Shown in pieces: positions 16,478 through 24,580 of a stretch of 64,000 nt of DNA (within the stretch, counting starts at the first letter, position 1; every line of letters starts with the position of its first letter). Source of the DNA: Leyella stercorea. GTDB taxonomy: Bacteria; Bacteroidota; Bacteroidia; Bacteroidales; Bacteroidaceae. The notes under the pieces are model-generated. The model ran no database searches. It had not been told where the DNA came from and was given only the letters and a program-made list of their open reading frames with translations. A program made the translations under genes and the position numbers. The DNA lies in NCBI RefSeq assembly GCF_021531355.1, contig NZ_JADYTS010000008.1, positions 1 to 64,000 on the forward strand, given 5' to 3'.

Positions 16478-17839
16478 TTACTTGCGTGTAACATCCTTAA
16501 CGATGCGTGTGCGGTTGTACCACATCATACCCAATGTGATGACTACGAGAATGGCAGGACCTACGTACTTGACATGGCATGAAAGCTTGTAGATGATCCA
16601 GCCGAATGACGAAGCTGCGAAGTCGAGAGCACCACCCGAGAATCCTTCAGGAATGTGAGCAGCAGAATCGCCTGTGGCTGCATATACCTGATTGGCTGCC
16701 ATGGTGAAGTCGGGAGCCATGTCCGTTACGAAGTACAGACCGATGATGAGCGTTACAAGACCGATGATGAGGGTCTTCACAACGTTGCCCTTAGTGAAAG
16801 GCAGAACCATCGGGAACAGATAGAACATTCCGGCAAGCGATGCCAACGGAAGGAACTGGTTGCCTGGGAGGAACACTGCCAATGCAAGGATTACGGGGAT
16901 GAGGATGACCGAAGCTACGAGTGTGGTAGGATGACCGATAACGAGAGCGGGGCTCATACCGATGTAAACCTTCTTGCCGTTGAACTTCGACTTAACCAGC
17001 TCCTGTGTCTTCTCCGAAATAGGCTTCAATCCCTCAATGAAGAGTGATGTGATACGTGGGATAAGCTCCATAACGGCACCCATTGTAACGCCGAGGAAGA
17101 GCACCTTCTTGATGTCAAGCTGTGCAGCCCAACCGATGAGCATACCTACGATGACACCCAAAACGAGCGGTTCGCCGAGCACACCGAACTTCTTCTTCAT
17201 ACCCTCTGCGTCGATGTCGAGCTTAGAGAAGCCCGGAATGCGGTCGAGAGCCTTGTTGAAGATGATGGCGAAAGGCATGAAGCTCTGGCAGAAAGGCTGC
17301 GGAATAGAGATGCCTTCGAGGTCGTAGTGCTTTTGGAACTTCTCTGCTGTGAGGTCGGCACATACCAGAGTGTTGATGTAGCAGATGATGGCTGCGAAGT
17401 AGCCCCACAACAGGCTCTCGCCCATCACGAAGTAGACAACCGCACCGATGAATGCAAAGTGCCAGTAGTTCCAAAGGTCGATATTGACAGTACGAGTGGT
17501 CTTGGTGATGAGCATGAGGAAGTTCACGCCAAGACAGATGGGGATGATGAGCGCTCCGACAGCGGTGTTGTAAGCCACAGCGGCAGCAGCAGGCCAACCC
17601 ATGTCAAACACGTTGAGCTGCAAATGATAGATTTCGGAGATGCCCTTGAGCGGATCGTTGAAGTTGGAGGTAAGCAATGCTGTAACTACTCCCAAACCAA
17701 CGAAGCCCACACCGACATAAAGTCCTGACTTGAATGCCTTGCCGAACTTCATGCCGATGCCCAGACCGATGATGGTGAAGAGTATAGGCATCATCACCGA
17801 TGCACCAAGACTAATTATGTAACTGAAAACTTGATCCAT
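16478..17839 (-). CDS. Orphan PTS IIC permease, galactitol (Gat) family
   Basis: 453 residues, the usual length of GatC-type EIIC proteins, with about ten to twelve hydrophobic segments. Recognisable stretches are GLGIGMKFGKAFKSGLYVG near the N-terminus, the amphipathic middle (LDRIPGFSKLDIDAEGMKKKFG) and IGHPTTLVASVILIPVIL. EIIC proteins normally carry sugar across the inner membrane while EIIB phosphorylates it. No EIIA, EIIB, EI or HPr gene is in the window, and most Bacteroidota lack the PTS. It lies between eda and kduI, so the likely cargo is a keto-uronate or related sugar acid, moved without PTS phosphorylation. That cargo is inference. Confidence 0.88.
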   Translation of the reverse strand: MDQVFSYIISLGASVMMPILFTIIGLGIGMKFGKAFKSGLYVGVGFVGLGVVTALLTSNFNDPLKGISEIYHLQLNVFDMGWPAAAAVAYNTAVGALIIPICLGVNFLMLITKTTRTVNIDLWNYWHFAFIGAVVYFVMGESLLWGYFAAIICYINTLVCADLTAEKFQKHYDLEGISIPQPFCQSFMPFAIIFNKALDRIPGFSKLDIDAEGMKKKFGVLGEPLVLGVIVGMLIGWAAQLDIKKVLFLGVTMGAVMELIPRITSLFIEGLKPISEKTQELVKSKFNGKKVYIGMSPALVIGHPTTLVASVILIPVILALAVFLPGNQFLPLASLAGMFYLFPMVLPFTKGNVVKTLIIGLVTLIIGLYFVTDMAPDFTMAANQVYAATGDSAAHIPEGFSGGALDFAASSFGWIIYKLSCHVKYVGPAILVVITLGMMWYNRTRIVKDVTRK

Positions 17840-17877
17840 TTATTTTAATATAAGGAAAGATTATAGTTGCTATATAA

Positions 17878-18552
17878 TTACTTAGACTCGCGTGCATTGG
17901 CTACATACTGCAACGACTCGCGGCACTTGTCGCTTACAGCCTTCCAGTCGCCTGCAGCGATAGTGGCTTTCGGGAACAGCTTTGAGCCCATGCCTACGCA
18001 GTTGGCACCTGCCTTAATCCAAGAAGCGATGTTGTCAGCGTCGGGCGAAACACCACCGGTAACCATAATGAGCGACCAAGGCATCGGAGCCTTCAAGCCC
18101 TTAACGAAGTTAGGACCGAGAACGTCGCCAGGGAATACCTTGCAAAGGTCGCAACCCATCTCCTGAGCCATACCAACCTCTGTCACTGAACCGCAACCCG
18201 GTGTGTAGGGGATGAGGCGGCGGTTGCACACCTTAGCTACGTCGGGGTTGAACAACGGACCTACTACGAAGCAAGCACCAAGCTGAATGTAGAGCGATGC
18301 TGTAGGAGCGTCGACGATTGAGCCTACACCCATAGCCATCTCAGGACATTCCTTGGCTGCGAACTTAACCACCTCGGCGAACACCTCGTGAGCGAAGTCG
18401 CCACGGTTGGTGAACTCAAATGCGCGCACGCCACCCTCGTAGCATGCCTTTACTATATTCTTTGCTGTCTCTACGTCGTTGCTGTAGAATACAGGTACCA
18501 TACCGGTTCCGGTAATCTTAGCAAGTACCTGCTGTTTGTTGAATTTTGCCAT
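17878..18552 (-). CDS. eda: KDPG/KHG aldolase
   Basis: 224 residues. It splits 2-keto-3-deoxy-6-phosphogluconate into pyruvate and glyceraldehyde 3-phosphate. Visible features: the acidic EFTNRGD near residue 42, [20 protein letters not shown], and the Schiff-base lysine in [12 protein letters not shown] near residue 135, with the phosphate-site MVTGGVSPD following. It is slightly longer than the E. coli enzyme, as is common in Bacteroidales. It acts directly after KdgK in the pathway, is cytosolic, and lies 38 nt upstream of the IIC gene in the same operon. Confidence 0.93.
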   Translation of the reverse strand: MAKFNKQQVLAKITGTGMVPVFYSNDVETAKNIVKACYEGGVRAFEFTNRGDFAHEVFAEVVKFAAKECPEMAMGVGSIVDAPTASLYIQLGACFVVGPLFNPDVAKVCNRRLIPYTPGCGSVTEVGMAQEMGCDLCKVFPGDVLGPNFVKGLKAPMPWSLIMVTGGVSPDADNIASWIKAGANCVGMGSKLFPKATIAAGDWKAVSDKCRESLQYVANARESK

Positions 18553-18585
18553 AATAATGAATATAATTAGAAGCCCTACCCCCAG

Positions 18586-18606
18586 CCCCTCCCCCGTAGG
18601 GAGGGG
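18586..18606. repeat. GC-rich hairpin between kdgK and eda
   Basis: CCCCTCCC (18586-18593) pairs with GGGAGGGG (18599-18606) around CCGTA, in an otherwise AT-rich gap. There is no T-run. It may be a stability or attenuation element, or a dispersed intergenic repeat. Confidence 0.6.
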
Positions 18607-18653
18607 AGTGGTATGTTAGGCTACTTAAAGATTTTAAAGTTATTTTTAAAGTC

Positions 18654-19676
18654 CTATCGCTGTACTCTACCGTTAGCGTTTCCAGCAGCCAATGCCTCTA
18701 CCTCGTCAACTGAAACAAGGTTGAAGTCGCCGTTGATAGTGTGCTTCAGAGCCGAAGCAGCTACTGCAAACTCAAGAGCTTCGCCCTGAGTCGGCTTGGT
18801 GAGCAAGCCGTGGATGAGGCCGCCAGAGAAAGAGTCGCCACCACCTACGCGGTCGATGATAGGCATGATGTCGTAACGACGGCTCTCGTAGAACTCCTTG
18901 CCGTTGTAGATAAGAGCCTTCCATCCGTTGTGTGTAGCCGAGAAGCTCTCGCGCAATGTAGAAACAACGTACTTGAAGCCGAACTCCTTCTGCATCTGCT
19001 CGAAAATCTTGTGATAGCCGCTTGCGTCAGTCTGGCCACCCTCTACGTCAGCGTCGGGCTTGAAGCCGAGGCAGAGCTGTGCGTCCTCCTCGTTGCCGAT
19101 GCAAACGTCAACATACTGCATCAATGGACGCATAACCGAGATAGCCTTCTCTGAAGTCCAGAGCTTCTTGCGGAAGTTGAGGTCGACGCTCACTGTAACG
19201 CCATGACGCTTGGCAGCCTCGCAAGCGAGACGTGTCAGCTCGGCAGCCTTGTCGCTGATAGCTGGTGTGATGCCGCTCCAGTGGAACCACTGTGCGCCTT
19301 CCATGATAGCGTCGAAATCGAAATCCTCGGGATTAGCCTCAGCGATAGAAGAGTGTGCACGGTCGTAGATAACCTTCGACGGACGCATTGAAGCACCGGT
19401 CTCAGCATAGTACAGACCTACACGTTCGCCACCGCGAGCGATGAAGCGTGTGTCAACGCCATAACGACGCAATGCGTTGATGGCAATCTGTCCGATGTCG
19501 TGCTTCGGAAGTTTGCTCACAAAGTAAGCCTCATGTCCATAGTTGGCCACACTTACAGCCACATTAGCCTCACCACCACCAGGGATGATACGGAACATTT
19601 CTGACTGGATGAAACGATCGTTGCCGTTAGGCGACAGGCGGAGCATAATCTCGCCAAGAGTAATAATTTTTGCCAT
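18654..19676 (-). CDS. kdgK: 2-keto-3-deoxygluconate kinase (PfkB family)
   Basis: 340 residues. The N-terminal GEIMLRLSPNGNDRF and IIPGGGEANVAVSVANYG are the sugar-kinase lid and substrate signature. VSVDLNFRKKLW holds the mid-domain motif, and DRVGGGDSFSGGLIHGLL near residue 285 is the ATP-binding and catalytic PfkB signature. It phosphorylates 2-keto-3-deoxygluconate to KDPG, the substrate of Eda encoded next. Part of the same minus-strand run; 101 nt separate it from eda and 95 nt from the DUF4861 gene. Confidence 0.92.
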   Translation of the reverse strand: MAKIITLGEIMLRLSPNGNDRFIQSEMFRIIPGGGEANVAVSVANYGHEAYFVSKLPKHDIGQIAINALRRYGVDTRFIARGGERVGLYYAETGASMRPSKVIYDRAHSSIAEANPEDFDFDAIMEGAQWFHWSGITPAISDKAAELTRLACEAAKRHGVTVSVDLNFRKKLWTSEKAISVMRPLMQYVDVCIGNEEDAQLCLGFKPDADVEGGQTDASGYHKIFEQMQKEFGFKYVVSTLRESFSATHNGWKALIYNGKEFYESRRYDIMPIIDRVGGGDSFSGGLIHGLLTKPTQGEALEFAVAASALKHTINGDFNLVSVDEVEALAAGNANGRVQR

Positions 19677-19771
19677 TGTTGTTATATATGTTAATTTCTT
19701 TAGTTAATAAGTATACGAGTTTATTGAAAAACCTACTGATATAAGAACTGATATATACACTCTATACTGTC

Positions 19772-21001
19772 TTATTTAACAGTTACGGCAGTCTGCAGCG
19801 GCTGCTTAAGGTTGTTCATGAAGTCTTCTATCTGCATGTACCACACACGCTGGTTGGGTGTTCCGCTCTTGCACCATGAGGCACCGAAGTAGTAGGTGAA
19901 AGGTTCGTTGTTCTTCACGCCACGCTTTACGCCGACGGCGTTGCCAACGATGCCTGACTTCTTGTGCCATGGGTCACGTACGAGCTGGGTAGCATCGGCT
20001 CCATTGGGGAAGAGAGCTGCCACATAAATCTCAAACTGATGGCGTTCGGCAGAATCTGTAGGGTCGGTATAGGCTACATAGTTGGGCGCGAGCTTCAGGT
20101 CGGAAGCCTTCTCGGTGTGCACCACTACTCCACCGCAAACGTCCATCGGCTTCTTGAGTCCGTCGTACCATACGGTCATCTTATTGAAGAACGACCACTT
20201 GTCAAGGCTTATGATACGGTGTTCGGTCACGTTCTGACCGTCAATCTTCTCGGTGTTATAAACAAGTTCGAGTGTGAAGCGCAGCGGACCATTGTCCAGC
20301 ACGCGATATTCCTTGAAACAATACGGCATTACGATGCTGTCGCCGAGCATAATGGCAGGTGTGCCGCATCCGAGGCTTGGACCTACGTTGTAGCAGTCGA
20401 GTCCGGTGCCATGGTCGAGGTGGAGCGAAACAACCTGGTCGAGCGAGTCGGCCTCCTGCTTGCGTCCTTCCTTGCGCATCTGTGCCGAGTGGCGATGGCC
20501 GTTGTATACAACAGCATAACGTTTCTCTACATCAGGATAAGGAGTGCTCTTGAGCCACACGTCCATACCAAACGCTTTCTCGCCGGTGCGCTGCAATGCT
20601 GGACCGTAAGCTCTGTACGAGCAGCGGTCGTTCTCCCATACAAAGTCGTCGACACGCCAAGGATACAGTTTTCCTACGGTATAGCTCTGTGTAGGGTCGG
20701 GTGTGCCAGCCTTGACATAGAACTTGGCTGTGCCGCCAGGGATAACAGTAGTCTCGACAAGCAGCTTGTTGTCGTGTGTTATCTGGCATGCCTCTGGCAG
20801 TCCATAGGGGTTTAACACTCTCACGGGGCTGCCTTGGGCTACTCCGAGAGCCTTCCACACTTCGTTGGCATCAAACTCAGCCACCTCAAGTCGTTGCTCC
20901 TGTCCGCTGTTTTTTACGGTGAGCACAACGTCGGCCATGCATTCAACCCCTTGAACCATTGCAAGGAGAAGCATGAACGCATACTTTATTTTCCGTATCA
21001 T
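19772..21001 (-). CDS. Secreted DUF4861 family protein
   Basis: 409 residues with an N-terminal signal peptide (MIRKIKYAFMLLLAMVQGVECMA). The rest matches my recollection of DUF4861 proteins, beta-rich with landmarks KLYPWRVDDFVWENDR, AYGPALQRTGEKAFG, DHGTGLDCYNVGPSLGCG and YYFGASWCKSG. Such proteins recur in uronic-acid and polysaccharide-lyase loci of Bacteroidota; activity on an unsaturated uronate oligosaccharide has been suggested by context, but I know of no settled function. It is the first gene of the uronate operon, so it probably prepares or binds the extracellular or periplasmic substrate. Confidence 0.8.
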   Translation of the reverse strand: MIRKIKYAFMLLLAMVQGVECMADVVLTVKNSGQEQRLEVAEFDANEVWKALGVAQGSPVRVLNPYGLPEACQITHDNKLLVETTVIPGGTAKFYVKAGTPDPTQSYTVGKLYPWRVDDFVWENDRCSYRAYGPALQRTGEKAFGMDVWLKSTPYPDVEKRYAVVYNGHRHSAQMRKEGRKQEADSLDQVVSLHLDHGTGLDCYNVGPSLGCGTPAIMLGDSIVMPYCFKEYRVLDNGPLRFTLELVYNTEKIDGQNVTEHRIISLDKWSFFNKMTVWYDGLKKPMDVCGGVVVHTEKASDLKLAPNYVAYTDPTDSAERHQFEIYVAALFPNGADATQLVRDPWHKKSGIVGNAVGVKRGVKNNEPFTYYFGASWCKSGTPNQRVWYMQIEDFMNNLKQPLQTAVTVK

Positions 21002-21190
21002 TTTCTATATATTAATATGTAATAGATATCATCTAAACGTACCAAAATTGATTATTTTCATTTGATATAAGCTTGATAGCGCTTTCAAATATACTAATAA
21101 TTATTCTATTTAAGAATATTGTATTTTGGTTTCCCGATAGATTTAATAACTGTTATACATTTATTATCTATAATAGTACGTCTCAGTTTA

Positions 21191-21198
21191 CAAAATTA
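21191..21198 (-). promoter_or_regulatory. Possible -7 element of the uronate operon
   Basis: Minus strand TAATTTTG fits TAnnTTTG and lies 190 nt before the DUF4861 ATG, after the upstream terminator. No TTG is seen at the proper distance, so confidence is limited. Confidence 0.4.
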
Positions 21199-21263
21199 CG
21201 GCAAACCGATTATTTTCGAGTATAAAAACGTACAAACGACATACGAATTTCGTACACGGATAT

Positions 21264-21303
21264 AAAAAAAAAGGGATTGCCCCATATCACATGGAGCAAT
21301 CCC
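21264..21303 (-). terminator. Terminator reading away from the sulfatase side
   Basis: GGGATTGC (21273-21280) pairs with GCAATCCC (21296-21303), extended by CCAT/ATGG. The nine A residues at 21264-21272 become a T-run on the minus strand. Confidence 0.8.
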
Positions 21304-21699
21304 GAAAAAGGAGTTTTCTAACATCAACTTTTAACTTAGGGCGTAATACACATTTACCATAAGCCCTAAATATAAACTAATTATAAATAAACCATTTAAT
21401 ACAAAAAATCCCTATTTTCCATTTACATATGAAATATCACTATTTCTATCTATATTACCAATCTAAATCTTGCCGCCCTTGACTGCCGCCAACGGCAGCA
21501 GACACTTCCCAATTGACTTGGGAAGATAAGGGGTGTACATAAAGAATTGTCTGCTTGTTTGACTTTTAGTTTTTAATTAATTTGATATAAGTGTGTGTGC
21601 TATTGAATTACGATGCAAAGGTAGCAGGAAAACACCAATCGGACGGTACATTTTTGTCCGAAAGGTGTATCTGCCTGTTCACTTTTGAGCTTTTAACAC

Positions 21700-23256
21700 T
21701 TATTTGAGCGCTACTTTAGCCAAAATGCCTTCTGTAGCCCATGGATCTTCGATTTCTTTAAGAATCTTGCCCATTCGCTTGGTGAGCTGCTTAATCAGCT
21801 TGCGATTCTCAGGCTTGTCGGCAATATTGTTGAGCTGATAAGGATCGTTCTGGTCGTCGAAGAGCAGAATCTCCTTACGCTTGTAGTCGCGTGTGATGTA
21901 GATGGCCATTGTGTAGCGGTGGGTCTTGAGTCCACGTGCTGCCGGGAAATAGTTGACAACGAGTCCGTCCTTATCCTTGTCGCCGTCCATATTCTGTATG
22001 TACAGCGCAGCGTCGGGACGCTCAACCGTCTTAGATGTCGGGTCGAGGAAGAGGCTTGAATAGTCAACACCCTGAGTTACCGACGGAATCTGGTCGTGCA
22101 GACCTACAAGACCGAGCATTGTAGGCATGATGTCGGGCGACGAAAGCAGCAGATTGTCGGTACGCGGAGTGAGATGGCCCTTATATCTTATTAAGAATGG
22201 AACGTTCATCGACTCTGAATACGGCGAGTTCTTAGGGTCGTCGGTATTCTGCGAACACATTGTCTCGCCGTGGTCGGATGTGAACACAACGATTGTATTG
22301 TCATCAAGACCTGCCTCACGCAGTGCGTCGAGAATCATGCCGAAGGCGCGGTCAACGCCTGTAACCGATGCGAAATAATAGCGAACCGACTCTGCCTTGC
22401 GCATTTCGCGGTTTGCATTCTTACGAACGAGGAGCTGATCGAGCGGCTGCTTGGCATACAGATTATAGTCTTCTTCCATACAGTCGGTGAGCGAACGATA
22501 CGGGCTGTGAGGCGGGTTCATGCCCACCATGAGGAAGAACGGCTTGTTGGAGTCGCGCTCGCCGTTGCGGTTGAGAATGTAGCTTACAGCATGCTTTGCC
22601 TCATATATAGGCGACCACTCGTGCGGATCGTGACGATTGCCGTTGTTGTCCCAGTAGTGCGGGTTCTTGTGCTCGTCGAATGTGCCGTACGACAACCAGT
22701 AGTTGAATCCGTGACGCTGCTGCGGCTCGGTGTAGGCATCCCATACGGGGCGCTGTGTCTCTACGTATTCGCCTGGGTTCTGTGGCGAGTTCTTGGTAGG
22801 GAACTGCACATGAAGCTTGCCGATGTATCCGCAGTCGTAGCCCGCCTGGCTCATCACGTCGCTCCAGCTTACGGGGTCGGTAAGCCAAGAAGATATAGGA
22901 CGGCTTGAGTTGCAGTTGAGAGGTACACCGCTCTTATTAGGATACATACCGGTAAGCAGCGAACCACGGTGGGGGCTGCTCAACGGACAGTTGCTCTGTG
23001 CCGATGTGAGCACTACCGATTCACGAGCGAAGCGGTTGATATTGGGGGTATGCACGGGGTCGTTCTGCGAGTTGATGGATCCCTCAAAGCCTGGCTGGCT
23101 CCAAAACTCCATAGCGTAATTGCGCATCTGGTCGGGGAATACATACACTACATTAGGACGCTGCTGTGCGGCAGCTGTTGTAGCGAACACCGAAAGTATA
23201 GGTGTTGCAACGTTCTTTAGCATAGACAGCTTGCTAAAAAAGCTTGAATTAGACAT
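21700..23256 (-). CDS. Secreted sulfatase, serine type
   Basis: 518 residues. The N-terminus (to about residue 31, ATTAAAQ) looks like a signal peptide, so the enzyme acts in the envelope. NVVYVFPDQMRNYAMEF holds the first metal-binding Asp, NCPLSSPHRGSLLTGMYPN gives the sulfatase signature S-x-P-x-R whose Ser is converted to formylglycine by an anaerobic maturase not seen in this window, and VFTSDHGE is the second metal site. It removes sulfate esters from glycans or other substrates. Its position upstream of the uronate operon suggests sulfated uronate-containing polysaccharides, such as glycosaminoglycans; this is inference. Confidence 0.9.
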   Translation of the reverse strand: MSNSSFFSKLSMLKNVATPILSVFATTAAAQQRPNVVYVFPDQMRNYAMEFWSQPGFEGSINSQNDPVHTPNINRFARESVVLTSAQSNCPLSSPHRGSLLTGMYPNKSGVPLNCNSSRPISSWLTDPVSWSDVMSQAGYDCGYIGKLHVQFPTKNSPQNPGEYVETQRPVWDAYTEPQQRHGFNYWLSYGTFDEHKNPHYWDNNGNRHDPHEWSPIYEAKHAVSYILNRNGERDSNKPFFLMVGMNPPHSPYRSLTDCMEEDYNLYAKQPLDQLLVRKNANREMRKAESVRYYFASVTGVDRAFGMILDALREAGLDDNTIVVFTSDHGETMCSQNTDDPKNSPYSESMNVPFLIRYKGHLTPRTDNLLLSSPDIMPTMLGLVGLHDQIPSVTQGVDYSSLFLDPTSKTVERPDAALYIQNMDGDKDKDGLVVNYFPAARGLKTHRYTMAIYITRDYKRKEILLFDDQNDPYQLNNIADKPENRKLIKQLTKRMGKILKEIEDPWATEGILAKVALK

Positions 23257-23326
23257 ATATATTATTGTTTTTAGGTTTTACTATTGAGATATAAAGATTC
23301 CGTTCAAAAGGTTGTTCATCACGTTA

Positions 23327-23354
23327 CAAAGTTATGAAATCATTGTGAAACAAA
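23327..23354 (-). promoter_or_regulatory. Possible sulfatase promoter
   Basis: Minus strand TAACTTTG at 23327-23334 with TTTG at 23351-23354. The 16-nt spacer is shorter than the usual 19-21. Confidence 0.5.
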
Positions 23355-23483
23355 CGTATATTTTAGTACAGAATCTTTATTATTTAGTACCCATTTGTAT
23401 GGTTTTTAGACATTTTTTGCAGTTGGCACCCAAAAACAAACGTTATTAAAGTTGTACGCGTGCTGTTAAAAAAACTTGATTGT

Positions 23484-23514
23484 TTGCACGTTGCGCCATA
23501 AAGTAGTAATTTTG
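23484..23514 (+). promoter_or_regulatory. Bacteroides-type promoter abutting a start codon
   Basis: TTG at 23484-23486, a 20-nt spacer, TAATTTTG at 23507-23514. The next ATG is at 23522, only 7 nt after the -7 element, so the transcript would have almost no leader. Confidence 0.75.
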
Positions 23515-23521
23515 CAACGCA

Positions 23522-23926
23522 ATGAAATACATATTATTAACAATCATCACGCTGATGCTGTTCACGGCGTGCGCCAAGACCGATGACGAGAAGGCCCAGG
23601 ACCTGCTCGCCCAGATAGACCAACTCTATGCCAAAGGCAAGTACAAGGAGACTCTCGACTCAATAACCGTACTGCGCGACCGCTTCCCTATGGCACTTGA
23701 GTCAAGACGTAAGGCGCTCGTGGTATGGCAGAAAGCATCGCTCGCTATGGCGCAGAAAGACGTAGCAAACACCGACATACGCCTGCAGGAAGTGGCACGA
23801 CAGATAGAGGAAACCACCGACCGACTGACACGCAACATGCTGCTTGTAAAGCGCGACTCGCTCCAGGCACGATACGAGGCTATGTGCGGTGTAGTGAGAA
23901 TGATACACGCAAGGCAGAAACAATAG
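23522..23926 (+). CDS. Small coiled-coil lipoprotein
   Basis: 134 residues. MKYILLTIITLMLFTAC is a lipoprotein signal with lipobox FTAC. The mature region is charged and heptad-like (LQEVARQIEETTDRLTRNMLLVKRDSLQARYEAM), predicting a long helix or coiled coil. LLAQIDQLYAKGKYKETLDSITVLRDRF resembles a single TPR-type hairpin. No named family is recognised. It probably works in the envelope, possibly in cell-wall or outer-membrane assembly, but there is no direct evidence. It has its own promoter. Confidence 0.8.
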   Translation: MKYILLTIITLMLFTACAKTDDEKAQDLLAQIDQLYAKGKYKETLDSITVLRDRFPMALESRRKALVVWQKASLAMAQKDVANTDIRLQEVARQIEETTDRLTRNMLLVKRDSLQARYEAMCGVVRMIHARQKQ

Positions 23927-23938
23927 CATAGGATAAAC

Positions 23939-23969
23939 TTGTTTATTTGACAGGTTTTTTGTATTTTTG
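23939..23969 (+). promoter_or_regulatory. Bacteroides-type promoter for the DUF1599 gene run
   Basis: TTG at 23939-23941, a 20-nt spacer, TATTTTTG at 23962-23969, 20 nt before the ATG at 23989. Confidence 0.75.
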
Positions 23970-23988
23970 TGCCGACTTATAAACAGAC

Positions 23989-24531
23989 ATGACAAAAACA
24001 GAAGAACAATTCAGAAGCGTGATGCAGGAGTGCCGGACGTTATTCGGCAAGAAACTGCACGACTATGGGGCATCGTGGCGCATATTGCGCCCGTCGTCGC
24101 TCACCGACCAGCTCTTCATCAAGGCCAAGCGCATACGCTCAATCGAAATCACTGGCACTACGCTTGTAGGCGAGGGTATACGCCCCGAGTTTATCGCTTT
24201 GATAAACTATGGCATCATCGGACTTATACAGCTCAAGAACGGATTCACCGACACCGTGGACACCACGCCCGACGAGGCGATGGCTATGTACGACGAGTTT
24301 GCCAAAGAATGCCTGGAACTGATGCTGCGCAAGAACCACGACTATGCCGAGGCATGGCGCGACATGCGCGTGAGCAGCTATACCGACTTTATTCTGACCA
24401 AAATACAACGCGTCAAGGAAATAGAAAACATCAACGGCAACACTCTCGTATCGGAAGGCATCGATGCCAACTATATGGACATCATCAACTATGCCTGCTT
24501 CGGAGCCATAAAGACTGCAGAGAACGAATAA
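23989..24531 (+). CDS. DUF1599 (nucleotide modification associated domain 1) protein
   Basis: 180 residues built from two similar halves. Residues about 17-80 ([26 protein letters not shown]) and about 103-168 ([26 protein letters not shown]) share the HDY-x5-W-R-x2-R-x-SS pattern of DUF1599, a MazG-like all-helical family. Members are predicted nucleotide-binding or pyrophosphohydrolase-related proteins; activity is unproven. It opens a run with a DoxX-like gene, tpiA, a SPOR gene and folE, an order I remember as conserved in Bacteroidales. Confidence 0.85.
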   Translation: MTKTEEQFRSVMQECRTLFGKKLHDYGASWRILRPSSLTDQLFIKAKRIRSIEITGTTLVGEGIRPEFIALINYGIIGLIQLKNGFTDTVDTTPDEAMAMYDEFAKECLELMLRKNHDYAEAWRDMRVSSYTDFILTKIQRVKEIENINGNTLVSEGIDANYMDIINYACFGAIKTAENE

Positions 24532-24580
24532 TACCCACACACTGCCAACATACGACAGCAGAAATAATTCATCAACAAAA

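Larger units (their letters stand above)
21002..21699. other. 698-nt gap between sulfatase and uronate operon, structured
   Basis: No coding sequence is seen. It contains a terminator hairpin reading on the minus strand (21264-21303), a -7-like element (21191-21198), two adjacent hairpins at 21483-21498 (CTGCCG/CGGCAG) and 21505-21525 (CTTCCCAA/TTGGGAAG), and a TAnnTTTG match on the minus strand (21616-21623). The region may host a small RNA or leader between 21616 and 21264. Confidence 0.5.

Noticed and set aside
19964-20815. 283-codon frame opposite the DUF4861 gene
   Set aside because: Antisense to a recognised family gene, with Cys/His/Val-rich composition and no domain.
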